A program made the translations under genes and the position numbers. Below are positions 18,694 through 26,373 of a DNA stretch of 64,000 nucleotides, piece by piece. The notes below the pieces were generated by a model, which was given only the letters and a program-made list of their open reading frames with translations, was not told where the DNA came from and made no database searches. The stretch comes from Enterocloster alcoholdehydrogenati (lineage in GTDB: Bacteria > Bacillota > Clostridia > Lachnospirales > Lachnospiraceae): assembly GCF_013282095.1 (NCBI RefSeq), contig NZ_BLTJ01000005.1:186001-250000 (forward strand). The letters run 5' to 3'. Each line of letters opens with the position of its first letter. Within the stretch, counting starts at the first letter, position 1.

Positions 18694-19127
18694 TAGTCTT
18701 CCTCTTCTTCCTCTTCTTCGATATTATCCTTGGGCTTTTCCAGGCCTTCGATGGTAATACCGTTTTTCTGTGCATAATCCCAGAGGGCGGCGTGAATGGC
18801 CTCCTCTGCCAACAATGAACAGTGTACCTTAACAGGAGGCAGTCCGTCAAGTGCTTCCATCACCGCTTTGTTTGTAACTTCCATGGCCTCCTGAACCGTC
18901 TTGCCTTTTACAAGCTCCGTTGCCATGCTGCTTGTAGCCACAGCGGCGCCGCAGCCGAAGGTTTTGAATTTTACATCACGGATCACCTGGTTCTCATCAA
19001 TATCAAAATAAATCCGCATGATGTCGCCGCACTTGGGATTTCCCACTGTGCCTACACCACTGGGGTTTTCGATCTCTCCTACATTTCTGGGGTGTTCAAA
19101 ATGGTCCATTACCTTTTCTGAATACAT
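18690..19127 (-). CDS. nifU: NifU/IscU-type iron-sulfur scaffold
   Basis: A 145-residue IscU-like scaffold. The three conserved cysteines are in [14 protein letters not shown] (with the following Asp), [15 protein letters not shown] and [14 protein letters not shown]. It assembles Fe-S clusters from sulfur supplied by NifS. The C-terminus is a run of acidic residues (EEEEEEEDY), which is unusual and might be an interaction tail. It lies 40 bp after nifS, with GGAG seven bases before its ATG, and overlaps mnmA by four bases. This is the common clostridial nifS-nifU-mnmA arrangement. Confidence 0.94.
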   Translation of the reverse strand: MYSEKVMDHFEHPRNVGEIENPSGVGTVGNPKCGDIMRIYFDIDENQVIRDVKFKTFGCGAAVATSSMATELVKGKTVQEAMEVTNKAVMEALDGLPPVKVHCSLLAEEAIHAALWDYAQKNGITIEGLEKPKDNIEEEEEEEDY

Positions 19128-19167
19128 GGTTCATTCTCCAATCTTTTTCTTAAATATATCCGGCCTC

Positions 19168-20352
19168 TTACCGGCTGTGTTTTCTCATATAATCCTCGTA
19201 CAGAGGAGAAAGTCCTCTTAAATATTCTACGATCTCCCTGATCTTTTCCGCTGTAAAATCCATCTCTTCTTTTGTATTTTCCTCGCTTAAGGTCAGGCGC
19301 AGGGAACCATGGGCGATCTCATGAGGAAGGCCGATGGCGAGAAGGACATGGGACGGATCCAAAGAGCCTGACGTGCAGGCGGAACCGCTGGAACCGCAGA
19401 TTCCAGCCATATCCAGCTTAATCAAAAGGGATTCTCCCTCGATGAACTGAAAAGCAAAATTGATGTTATTTGGCAGACGGTCGGTGCGGGAGCCGTTGAT
19501 CCGTGTAAAGGGAACCTCTTTTAAAACCTTTTCCATAAGGTAATCTCTCAATTCCCCCTCTTTTTCTGTCCGCTCTTTCATGTCTGCCATGGCAAGTTCC
19601 ACCGCTTTTGCGTATCCTGCAATACCGGGAACATTTTCCGTACCTGCCCGGCGCTTGCGCTCCTGGGCTCCGCCGTGGATGAAGGAACGGATCTTGACGC
19701 CCTTGCGGATATAGAGAAAACCGATTCCCTTTGGGCCGTTCAGCTTGTGCCCGCTGGTGCTCATCATATCAATATTGTACTCGTCTACCTGGATGGGGAC
19801 ATGGCCGTATGCCTGTACGGCATCCGTATGGAACAGAATGCCGTGCTCTCTTGCAATAGCACCGATCTCCTTAACCGGTTCGATGGTTCCGATCTCGTTA
19901 TTTGCAAACATGATGGAAATCAGAATGGTGTCCGGACGAATGGCTTTTTTCAGCTCATCCAGTTTTACCACTCCATTCTCATCCACATCCAGATAAGTAA
20001 CCTCGTATCCTTTCTTTTCCAGATACTGACAGGTATGAAGTATGGCATGATGCTCGATCTTGCTGGTGATGATATGCTTTCCTTTATCGGCATAAGCCTC
20101 CGCCGCAGCAATCAGCGCCCAGTTGTCCGCCTCGCTGCCTCCTGCTGTGAAATAGATCTCATTGCTTTTTGCTCCGATGGAAGAAGCAATAGTCTCTCTT
20201 GCTTTCGTCACCGCCTCTTTGCTCTTGGATGAAAATGTATATACTGAGGATGGGTTTCCGTAATATTCAGTAAAATACGGAAGCATTGCCTCTACGACCT
20301 CAGGACGGGTCTTTGTGGTAGCTGCATTATCAAGGTAAATCATTTTTTCCAT
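19168..20352 (-). CDS. nifS: Cysteine desulfurase (NifS/IscS family)
   Basis: A 394-residue PLP enzyme that turns cysteine into alanine and an enzyme-bound persulfide. Visible landmarks are the start MIYLDNAATTKTRPEV, TAGGSEADNWAL, the PLP lysine in STSGHKLNGPKG and the persulfide cysteine in SSGSACTSGSLDPSH, the longer-loop form typical of IscS/NifS (class I). It heads the operon nifS-nifU-mnmA-amidase. A sigma-A-type promoter (20386-20414) lies just upstream. No IscR/Rrf2 regulator gene is adjacent, so any control must be in trans. Confidence 0.96.
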   Translation of the reverse strand: MEKMIYLDNAATTKTRPEVVEAMLPYFTEYYGNPSSVYTFSSKSKEAVTKARETIASSIGAKSNEIYFTAGGSEADNWALIAAAEAYADKGKHIITSKIEHHAILHTCQYLEKKGYEVTYLDVDENGVVKLDELKKAIRPDTILISIMFANNEIGTIEPVKEIGAIAREHGILFHTDAVQAYGHVPIQVDEYNIDMMSTSGHKLNGPKGIGFLYIRKGVKIRSFIHGGAQERKRRAGTENVPGIAGYAKAVELAMADMKERTEKEGELRDYLMEKVLKEVPFTRINGSRTDRLPNNINFAFQFIEGESLLIKLDMAGICGSSGSACTSGSLDPSHVLLAIGLPHEIAHGSLRLTLSEENTKEEMDFTAEKIREIVEYLRGLSPLYEDYMRKHSR

Positions 20353-20385
20353 GTGATTGCTCCGCCTTTCAATTTGGTAACTCCA

Positions 20386-20414
20386 AGTATATCATACTAT
20401 TCCTACAAATTCAA
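20386..20414 (-). promoter_or_regulatory. Sigma-A promoter for the nifS operon
   Basis: Minus strand: TTGAAT (20414-20409), 17-base spacer, TATACT (20391-20386), about 34 bases before the nifS start. Both hexamers match consensus in at least five of six positions for the -10 and four or more for the -35. Confidence 0.7.
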
Positions 20415-20643
20415 TAGGATTAGTGCGATTTAAAATAAAACAATCATCTTTCTCGTCTAATCTCCCCGTCCCCCACATAAAATACCGTAACAGCACAGGA
20501 GCAGTCTGAGGTCATACGGGGCATTTTTCTGTTTGGATGTACCGGTTTTGGCGCCGTATGCTCCTGGACTGGCGCCATTTGCAGATAAGGGAACACACAT
20601 CCGCAGACGGCGCATCCATTCCATGCAGAAGGAGGCATTTTCC

Positions 20644-22260
20644 ATGCAGCGTTCCGTCAACCGTCTTTCCACTCCCGTCTCTGCCTCCGCACCGGCCTCC
20701 AGCCGCTCCATGCTGCGGCCGCACCTCTCCCCGCGCAAAAAAGCCTTTCTCACCAGCACGCTTCTCCTTACCTCCACAGGCCTGATCTGCCGGGTTCTGG
20801 GATTTTTTTACCGTATTTACCTGTCGCGGGCCATCGGAGCCGAGGGGTTAGGAATCTATCAGATGGTCCATCCCCTTTTCGGTATCTGCTTTGCGCTCTG
20901 CGCCGGTTCCCTTCAAACAGCTCTCAGCCAGTATGTGGCAGCCTGCCAGCCCCAGGGAAAGAAAGCCCTTCTGGCTGCCCTTTCTCTCTCCATGAGCCTC
21001 TCCCTCATCCTGGCCTGGGGAATCACCGCTTTGAGCCAGCCCCTGGCCCGCTATGTCCTGTTGGAACCCCGGTGCGCCCCTTATCTGCCTGTGATCGCAC
21101 TGTCCGTCCCGTTCTGCGCCCTTCATGCCTGTATCAACGGCTATTACTATGGAATGCAGAAAACAAAAGTTCCCGCTCTGTCTCAGGTAGCAGAACAGGC
21201 AGTCCGCATGGGAGCCGTCTGGCTGATCGCTGCCGTGTGGGCGGAAAAGGGCCGGCCTGTCACGGCAGAACTTGCCTTCTACGGCCATTTAGTAGGAGAA
21301 ATGGCCTCCGCGCTCTTTACGCTCATGTGTCTGGGAGCCTTTCCGCCCGCAAAAAAACAGCCGTCTAAAGGAGAACAACCGGCGCACAGCCTCCATCCCT
21401 CTTCCCACAGCTCTTCCCATGTCTTTTATTCCCTGCTTTCCCTGGCTGTGCCCCTTATGGGAAACCGACTGGTGCTGAATATTCTGGGAAGCGCTGAGGC
21501 AGTCTGGATTCCCAACCGCCTGATGGCTTACGGCCTTACAGACTCCCAGGCCCTGTCCCTGTACGGTGTTCTCACCAGTATGGCAATGCCCTTTATCTTC
21601 TTTCCCTCTGCCATAACCAACTCCATGGCCGTACTCCTTCTCCCCTCCGCCGCAGAGGCGCAGGCAAGCGGCAGTACAGAGCGCATTTCCTCCATGCTGG
21701 CTGTCTCCATGCGCTACAGCTGCTATATGGGCATCCTGTGCATCGGTATTTTTACACTATTCGGAAACACTCTGGGAACCAGCCTTTTTCATGATCCCCA
21801 GGCCGGGGAATTTATCACCATCCTCTGCTGGCTCTGCCCCTTTATGTATCTGGCTACCACTCTGGGAAGCATACAGAACGGCCTTGGACGGACGTCCTCC
21901 ACCTTTTTTCAGAATATCGCCGCCATGGTTCTCCGCCTTGCTTTCGTCCTCTTTGCCATCCCGCGCTTTGGCATTCTGGGATACCTGTGGGGGCTTCTTG
22001 CCAGCGAGCTTGCCCTGGCGCTCATGTGTTTCTTTACCCTAAACCGTCTGGCCCCCGTTCCCTGGAATGTCTTTTCCATGGTAGTAAAGCCGGTTCTGTT
22101 CCTTTTTACCGCTATCGGCACAGATCTGGCGCTGTGCGCCCTTCTCCCGCGCCTTTCCTCTCTGCCGCCCTTTTTCAGCGCCGCACTGCAGACCGTTTTT
22201 ATCAGCCTGGTGTATGGGGGGCTACTGCTTTTATTTCATCAGAGAACGGATGCTCGATAA
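20644..22260 (+). CDS. spoVB: SpoVB/MurJ-like polysaccharide flippase-family protein
   Basis: A 538-residue membrane protein with about 14 predicted segments in the MVF/MATE fold. FLTSTLLLTSTGLICRVLGFF followed by YRIYLSRAIGAEGLGIYQM (quoted as separate stretches) is the typical N-terminus of SpoVB and related polysaccharide export proteins. SpoVB is needed for spore cortex synthesis and likely flips lipid-linked precursors. The C-terminal half is also typical (LGRTSSTFFQNIAAMVLRL). ATG at 20644 was chosen since GGAGG lies eight bases before it; the open frame extends upstream to 20533 without a site. It is divergent from nifS, with the 290-bp gap holding the nifS promoter and nothing else I can support. 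Confidence 0.85.
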   Translation: MQRSVNRLSTPVSASAPASSRSMLRPHLSPRKKAFLTSTLLLTSTGLICRVLGFFYRIYLSRAIGAEGLGIYQMVHPLFGICFALCAGSLQTALSQYVAACQPQGKKALLAALSLSMSLSLILAWGITALSQPLARYVLLEPRCAPYLPVIALSVPFCALHACINGYYYGMQKTKVPALSQVAEQAVRMGAVWLIAAVWAEKGRPVTAELAFYGHLVGEMASALFTLMCLGAFPPAKKQPSKGEQPAHSLHPSSHSSSHVFYSLLSLAVPLMGNRLVLNILGSAEAVWIPNRLMAYGLTDSQALSLYGVLTSMAMPFIFFPSAITNSMAVLLLPSAAEAQASGSTERISSMLAVSMRYSCYMGILCIGIFTLFGNTLGTSLFHDPQAGEFITILCWLCPFMYLATTLGSIQNGLGRTSSTFFQNIAAMVLRLAFVLFAIPRFGILGYLWGLLASELALALMCFFTLNRLAPVPWNVFSMVVKPVLFLFTAIGTDLALCALLPRLSSLPPFFSAALQTVFISLVYGGLLLLFHQRTDAR

Positions 22261-22347
22261 GATCTGTCCGGTAATATTTCATCGGCTGTAACTGTTCAGG
22301 ACGGCGAAAGGCATTCAAGAAGATCACCTCGTCCTGAATCTATACCA

Positions 22348-22376
22348 TTGACTTTAAACTGCTTCCATGTTACAAT
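22348..22376 (+). promoter_or_regulatory. Sigma-A promoter of the MATE gene
   Basis: TTGACT (22348-22353), a 17-base spacer and TACAAT (22371-22376). Transcription should begin near 22383, giving a leader of about 130 nt before the MATE start codon, with an intrinsic terminator inside it. Confidence 0.75.
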
Positions 22377-22382
22377 GTCCCT

Positions 22383-22514
22383 GCTTGTCAGAGGACTTGC
22401 AGTCAAAAAGATTGTTGAAGTGGGATAAGACCGTTTAGGGTTTTATCCCACTTTTTTTATAAAGCGGGGTAAAGCTCAGAGGGTTTGCCCCGCTTCCTTT
22501 ATGGAGGTATTCTT
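22383..22514 (+). promoter_or_regulatory. Leader with terminator hairpin (candidate attenuator) before MATE gene
   Basis: The leader holds a strong intrinsic terminator: AAGTGGGATAA (22418-22428) pairs with TTATCCCAC (22443-22451) and is followed by seven T. A second hairpin, AAGCGGGGTAAA (22462-22473) with TTTGCCCCGCTT (22484-22495), ends just before the ATGGAGG ribosome binding site. A tiny frame, TTG AAG TGG GAT AAG ACC GTT TAG (22415-22438, MKWDKTV), runs through the 5' arm and loop of the terminator. Ribosome stalling on it could keep the terminator from forming, as in leaders of drug-resistance genes. The terminator is clear; the attenuation model and the small frame are inference. It could alternatively terminate spoVB read-through. 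Confidence 0.6.
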
Positions 22515-23837
22515 ATGAACACTAAAACAAAATCCTTATTTGGTTACATCCTCCCTGCACTGGGCGGCTCGTTTGTAACCTATCTTTACAATGTTGTAGA
22601 CGGTATTTTTGTAGGGCAGGGCGTAGGCCCGGCTGCCCTGGGTGCTGTCAATATCGGAGTTCCGTTCATCACCTTTGTTGTTGCCGTCGCAGCCATGTTC
22701 CCCATGGGCGGAGCAACGATTGTCGCTATCCGAATGGGCCGAGCGGATAAAAACGGCGCAAATCACGCCTTTATGACCGCTTTTTCCCTGACGCTTCTGA
22801 TCTCCATTATACTTATGACCACAGGAATGGCATTTTCCCGACAGATCGTTGACCTAAGCGGCGCCAAAAAACTGAGTGAGGAAATGAGAAAAATGTCTGC
22901 CGAGTATTTGTTTTACTATTCTGCTTTTTCCATTCCCATGCTTATGAGCACCTGTCTTTCTGTTTTTGTGAGAAATGACGGCTCTCCAATGCTTTCCTTT
23001 GTGGGAATGTGCACAGGAGCGACATCCAATATCTTCCTGGACTGGCTGTTTATCTTCCCCCTTCATATGGGTGTAACCGGCGCGGCTGTTGCCTCCGGCC
23101 TGGGCCAGATTCTTTCAGTCCTTGTGCTGCTTTCCCATTTTATACTGAAAAAGGGGGATCTGCGGATCCGCCCATTTAAAATTGACGTTTCATTGATAAT
23201 AAAAATCTGCAGGCGCGGTGTGCCCGAAGCAGTTACCCAGCTTGCAACGCCTGTCACCGCGCTCTGCTATAACCTCATGCTGGCCAGCCTGGTGGGCGAC
23301 ATCGGCATATCCACCTTTAGTGTTTTAAGCTTCATTTTTTCCCTTGCCAATGCCATCCTATCCGGCGTGGCCCAGGGCCTGCAGCCCCTTTGGGGACATT
23401 GCTGTGGCAAAGGAAATACCAGGGATATGGGATGGTATTTTTACTGCGGACTCCTTATTAACAGTATCCTGTCCGTTTTGATTTACGGAGTGCTGTTCTT
23501 TTTTGACAGGGCCGTAATCCGTATTTTTAGCAGCAGCGCAGACCTTGTACAGGCCGCTTCCGCAGCTTTACCGCTGTTTAGCCTGTCCTTCATCCCCATG
23601 GCGCTGAACCTTATCTATACGGCCTTCCTGTTCTCTACCAAAAGAACCGAAGCGGCAAACATCGTTGCAATCAGCAGAGGGATTGTGATAAAAGCCTTGG
23701 CCATTTTCTGTATTCCTGTGGTTTTTGGAAGCGGCTCTATCTGGATCGCGCCATTTGCCGCAGAAATCGTGACTCTTGCGCTCGCTGTCAGACTGTGTAG
23801 AGAAAATGGGAAAAAGGATCAGATATTCAAAAAATAA
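22515..23837 (+). CDS. MATE-family efflux transporter
   Basis: A 440-residue membrane protein with about twelve predicted segments. The N-terminus (FGYILPALGGSFVTYLYNVVDG, read as two overlapping parts, then IFVGQGVGPAALGAVNI) and the pattern PMGGATIVAIRMGR followed by VFVRNDGSPMLSF are typical of the DinF/NorM-like MATE family in clostridia. Such pumps expel cationic drugs or toxins in exchange for Na+ or H+. ATG at 22515 has GGAGG nine bases upstream; the open frame extends to 22485 but lacks a site. It has its own promoter and leader (22348-22514) and a terminator at 23905-23946, so it is a single-gene unit. Confidence 0.92.
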   Translation: MNTKTKSLFGYILPALGGSFVTYLYNVVDGIFVGQGVGPAALGAVNIGVPFITFVVAVAAMFPMGGATIVAIRMGRADKNGANHAFMTAFSLTLLISIILMTTGMAFSRQIVDLSGAKKLSEEMRKMSAEYLFYYSAFSIPMLMSTCLSVFVRNDGSPMLSFVGMCTGATSNIFLDWLFIFPLHMGVTGAAVASGLGQILSVLVLLSHFILKKGDLRIRPFKIDVSLIIKICRRGVPEAVTQLATPVTALCYNLMLASLVGDIGISTFSVLSFIFSLANAILSGVAQGLQPLWGHCCGKGNTRDMGWYFYCGLLINSILSVLIYGVLFFFDRAVIRIFSSSADLVQAASAALPLFSLSFIPMALNLIYTAFLFSTKRTEAANIVAISRGIVIKALAIFCIPVVFGSGSIWIAPFAAEIVTLALAVRLCRENGKKDQIFKK

Positions 23838-23904
23838 CAAAACTTAAGTCCTGCTTTGGCAGCCTGGCCGGATACCATAAGAGCACGCCTATTGCACCAC
23901 AATC

Positions 23905-23946
23905 AAAAAGACGGACAAAAGCAATGGCTTTTTACCCGTCTTTTTT
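23905..23946. terminator. Bidirectional intrinsic terminator
   Basis: AAAAAGACGG (23905-23914) and CCGTCTTTTTT (23936-23946) form the outer stem, with an inner AAAAG/CTTTT pairing. It serves the MATE gene on plus and the sugar isomerase-like gene on minus, whose stop is at 23967. Confidence 0.85.
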
Positions 23947-23966
23947 ACTGCATATCATGTATGCAT

Positions 23967-24818
23967 TTATACCCGGTCAAAGACCTCCTGCAAAAACGCC
24001 ACATCCTCATGGAAACGCTCTCTGTCAGAGTTTTCCAGCAGCATGGGAATATACGGTTTCTTTTCCTTAATGAGCTTCATAAACGGCTCATAATTAAAAA
24101 GTCCCTCTCCTACGTGCTTGAAAATCTGGTTTTCGCCGTCAAAGACGAAATCCTTCATATGAAGGGCGCTGATCCGGTCTCCATAATACTCAAAGGCCTG
24201 CCCGATCACCCTGGCCTGGGCTTCGGGTGCTGTCTCATTGGGATGGATCAGATTCACGCCGTCTAAGATTACCTCTACATTAGGGGAATCTATATCATCC
24301 AAAAACCGTTTCATCCGGGCAGGGCTGCAGAGCGTGTGGTCAAATACCCCTTCCACCCCTACGATCACTCCCAGCTTTTCAGCCGCAGCCACGATTTCTC
24401 TCATGCTCTTTAACAGCAGCTGATATCCATCCTCAGAATAAGTCTCCGGGGTTACACGAAAATCTGAAGATAAACGTCCTGTCTCAGTGCCTACCATATC
24501 CGCACCGATAATCCGGGCATATTTTAAATGCTCAATGAATCTGGCCACCTCTTTTTTCCGCTCTGACTCCACCGGATGCGTGGGGTTTATATAGCAGCCG
24601 AGCACCGCTACATGAATGTCATTTTTATCCAGCTGCTCCTTTATGTAGCGGGCAAAGCCGGGATTGTAACGGCCTGTTGTAAAATCATAATTGCTGATGG
24701 ATTTGGCAAACGCCAGCTGGATCTGATGGATCCCATTTTCCTTTGCCTGTTCAAATACTTTTTCCATCTCCATTTTCGGACACAGGTCATGGCAGCGCAT
24801 ACCAGTGTTTAATTTCAT
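23967..24818 (-). CDS. Sugar phosphate isomerase/epimerase-like TIM barrel
   Basis: A 283-residue protein of the xylose isomerase-like (AP endonuclease 2) TIM-barrel family. Signature stretches are GADMVGTETGRLSSDFR, GVIVGVEGVFDHTLCS, VEVILDGVNLIHP and ISALHMKDFVF, which provide the metal-binding Glu, Asp, His and His of the barrel. Members isomerise or epimerise sugars or inositols; the substrate is not evident. ATG at 24818 has GGAGGAG six bases upstream, so the longer frame is rejected. It lies 34 bp after folT and is probably cotranscribed with it under the THF riboswitch, an unexpected link. Confidence 0.82.
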   Translation of the reverse strand: MKLNTGMRCHDLCPKMEMEKVFEQAKENGIHQIQLAFAKSISNYDFTTGRYNPGFARYIKEQLDKNDIHVAVLGCYINPTHPVESERKKEVARFIEHLKYARIIGADMVGTETGRLSSDFRVTPETYSEDGYQLLLKSMREIVAAAEKLGVIVGVEGVFDHTLCSPARMKRFLDDIDSPNVEVILDGVNLIHPNETAPEAQARVIGQAFEYYGDRISALHMKDFVFDGENQIFKHVGEGLFNYEPFMKLIKEKKPYIPMLLENSDRERFHEDVAFLQEVFDRV

Positions 24819-24852
24819 GATAACTCCTCCTTTGGCTCTGCAAATACGTCCC

Positions 24853-25422
24853 TCACTGACGTTTCTGGTCTCCTGCGTTAAGGAAACGGAACATTCCAGC
24901 AGCGTCCAGGATCTTTGCAATATAAAAAAAGATCAGAGAATCAATGGGCCACATGATCAGATTTTTAATGATCCGCGGCGGCAAAAGGATCATAAATGCC
25001 TTTCCGTATAACACAGAAAGACACAGGGTATTAAGAAGCACATTGCACACCAGGCTTACAGCTAAATGGGCGGCAAACACTCTCCAAAGTGTCAGCGGCT
25101 TCTTATAATAAAAAGAGCCGTAGATCACGCCGGCCAGCATGGCCACCAGGGTAAAACCAGGAAAAAATCCCCCGGTAGGCTTGATCATATATTTTAAAAT
25201 ATCAAGCGCCCCTGCGAACAGACTTCCTGCCGCCGGCCCGAACAGATAGTGAACCAGTTCATTGGGAATACCGGAAAAACCAATGCGCACTGTAGGGCCC
25301 ACCTCGATGCTCAAAGACCCAAGCACAATGGCCGCCGCGCCCAGCATGGCGCAGATGGTAACCGTCTTTGCCTCCTTAAGCTGACGGAAGGAACAGGTAA
25401 ACAAAGTTGCTAATCTTGTCAT
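24853..25422 (-). CDS. folT: Folate ECF transporter substrate-binding subunit FolT
   Basis: A 189-residue membrane protein with about six segments. Features of the FolT S component are AMLGAAAIVLGSLSIEVGPT, VRIGFSGIPNELVHYLFGP and GALDILKYMIKPTGGFFPGF, where the F-SGIP stretch lines the folate site. It captures folate and docks on the shared ECF module (EcfA, EcfA', EcfT), which is encoded elsewhere. The assignment is reinforced by the THF riboswitch in its leader (25496-25616). GGAGG lies nine bases before the start codon. Confidence 0.92.
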   Translation of the reverse strand: MTRLATLFTCSFRQLKEAKTVTICAMLGAAAIVLGSLSIEVGPTVRIGFSGIPNELVHYLFGPAAGSLFAGALDILKYMIKPTGGFFPGFTLVAMLAGVIYGSFYYKKPLTLWRVFAAHLAVSLVCNVLLNTLCLSVLYGKAFMILLPPRIIKNLIMWPIDSLIFFYIAKILDAAGMFRFLNAGDQKRQ

Positions 25423-25495
25423 AAAAAAATTACCTCCTTTGCAGACCTCTCAAACTACAATCGGAGATAATCAACCCCTATGATCTTCTCTGATG

Positions 25496-25616
25496 CAGCG
25501 GGATGCGGCCTATGCACCGCAGAAAGTTCCGGAAATGTACCCCCATCCGGCACTTGCTTTCGTCTGGCTGGCAACTCCCTGTCCAGCCGGCACTTAACGC
25601 GCATACGCCTACTCTG
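25496..25616 (-). ncRNA. Tetrahydrofolate (THF) riboswitch
   Basis: On the minus strand the leader reads AGAGTAGGCGTATGCGCGTT then AAGTGCCGG, a variable arm, GGGAGTTGCCAGCCAGACG, AAAG and later CTGCGGTGCAT with GGCCGCATCCCGCT. This order matches the THF class I consensus (GAGUAG, GCGUUAAGUG, GACGAA, GCGGUG...GCAUCCGCUC). It lies between a promoter-like sequence and folT, the expected target. THF binding should reduce folT expression. Reading is by eye; a covariance-model scan would confirm the boundaries. Confidence 0.88.
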
Positions 25617-25637
25617 CTTATTTATTTTTCAATGATA

Positions 25638-25665
25638 ACTATACACTTTTTTCAAAGATATGCAA
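25638..25665 (-). promoter_or_regulatory. Promoter of the folT operon
   Basis: Minus strand: TTGCAT (25665-25660), 16-base spacer, TATAGT (25643-25638). The predicted start lies about 20 bases before the THF riboswitch. Confidence 0.5.
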
Positions 25666-25807
25666 GCACTTTTTCACATTAAAGAAGAAAATCGTCCAAA
25701 ACACCTGCAGCTGACCGTATTTTCCCTTGGACGACATAAAAAATACACCCTCTCTCCCTCCGAATCAGAAGGTGAGCCGGGCGTTTTTCACTGTCCCTTC
25801 AGCGCTG

Positions 25808-26038
25808 TTATGCTGCATACCGGGAAATTTCCTCCATAAGTTCCTGACAGGCGTCGTCTGTATGAACAATGACCTCTACGGTCTTAGACTTTGCCAGGGC
25901 CAGCACACCTACGATGGATTTTGCGTCTACAATCCTGCTTCCGCATTTTACATCTGCATCATATTCGTACCGATTCATAATTCTTACAAAATCAATGATC
26001 TGATCTGGCCGTTCAAATTTAACTGCAACACGTTTCAT
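25808..26038 (-). CDS. HPr-like protein lacking the phosphorylated histidine (Crh-like)
   Basis: A 76-residue PTS HPr-fold protein. The second half aligns well with HPr: RYEYDADVKCGSRIVDAKSIVGVLALA resembles the HPr stretch around Ser46 (read as YEYDADVKCGSR and DAKSIVGVLALA). Ser41 here takes the place of the regulatory HPr Ser46. The GIHARPA motif with His15 is absent; that region reads FERPDQIIDFV. Such a protein cannot pass phosphate through the PTS but could be phosphorylated on Ser and help CcpA, as Crh does in Bacillus. ATG at 26038 has GGAGG eight bases before it. It is a single gene with an unusually structured leader. Confidence 0.8.
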   Translation of the reverse strand: MKRVAVKFERPDQIIDFVRIMNRYEYDADVKCGSRIVDAKSIVGVLALAKSKTVEVIVHTDDACQELMEEISRYAA

Positions 26039-26064
26039 GTTCATTACCTCCATCATATGCATGA

Positions 26065-26157
26065 TGCGCCCCCTGGGGGAGCGCAGCTGTTTATAAAAGA
26101 TCACTGCCTGATACACGGGGATGGCTGCTTACAGTAAGCAGTACCAGGCAATGCCTG
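26065..26157 (-). other. Structured leader of the HPr-like gene (three palindromes)
   Basis: Upstream of the HPr-like gene lie three dyads: CAGGCA-a-TGCCTG (26145-26157), the exact 17-mer CTGCTTACAGTAAGCAG (26125-26141) and a GC-rich hairpin with TGCGC...GCGCA ends around 26065-26085, ending about 30 bases before the start codon. No T-tract follows any of them on the minus strand, so they are not simple terminators. They may be operators or mRNA-stabilising stems; the function is unknown. Confidence 0.4.
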
Positions 26158-26206
26158 CTATCATCTTATGTATTTATGGTATCATCCGTTCCTGCAAAGT
26201 TCCATG

Positions 26207-26306
26207 GTAAAATCTTTTCATCCTCTGTAAAATCCTACGATTTTCCCTGAAATTCTGCTCAGACCGCCTTTATAAAGCCGCTCATTTACTGTTTTTGAGT
26301 AAAATC
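26207..26306 (+). repeat. Three GTAAAATC direct repeats upstream of AEC-yesNM operon
   Basis: GTAAAATC occurs at 26207-26214, 26227-26234 and 26299-26306, all in one orientation. The first two are exactly 20 bases (two helical turns) apart. The third is also the left arm of an inverted repeat GTAAAAT-catgt-ATTTTAC (26299-26317) that overlaps the -35 region of the operon promoter. Direct repeats with turn spacing suit an AraC-type response regulator such as the one encoded in this operon. Function is inferred. Confidence 0.45.
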
Positions 26307-26312
26307 ATGTAT

Positions 26313-26340
26313 TTTACATTGCGGTTTCTTGTATTATAAT
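26313..26340 (+). promoter_or_regulatory. Sigma-A promoter of the AEC-response regulator-kinase operon
   Basis: TTTACA (26313-26318), 16-base spacer, TATAAT (26335-26340). The -10 is consensus. The transporter start codon is 34 bases downstream, preceded by GGGAGG. Confidence 0.7.
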
Positions 26341-26373
26341 AGATTCACGGAAGATGAATTTTGGGAGGGTAAA

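Noticed and set aside
19675-20232. A 185-codon plus-strand open frame
   Set aside because: It is antisense to nifS with no start site or motif; a shadow.
22295-22338. TTCAGGACG/CGTCCTGAA stem as the spoVB terminator
   Set aside because: The loop is about 26 bases and no T-tract follows; too weak to call.
25689-25736. CGTCCAA/TTGGACG stem after the HPr-like gene
   Set aside because: Only seven base pairs, a long loop and a weak T-tract on minus; possible terminator but not supported enough.
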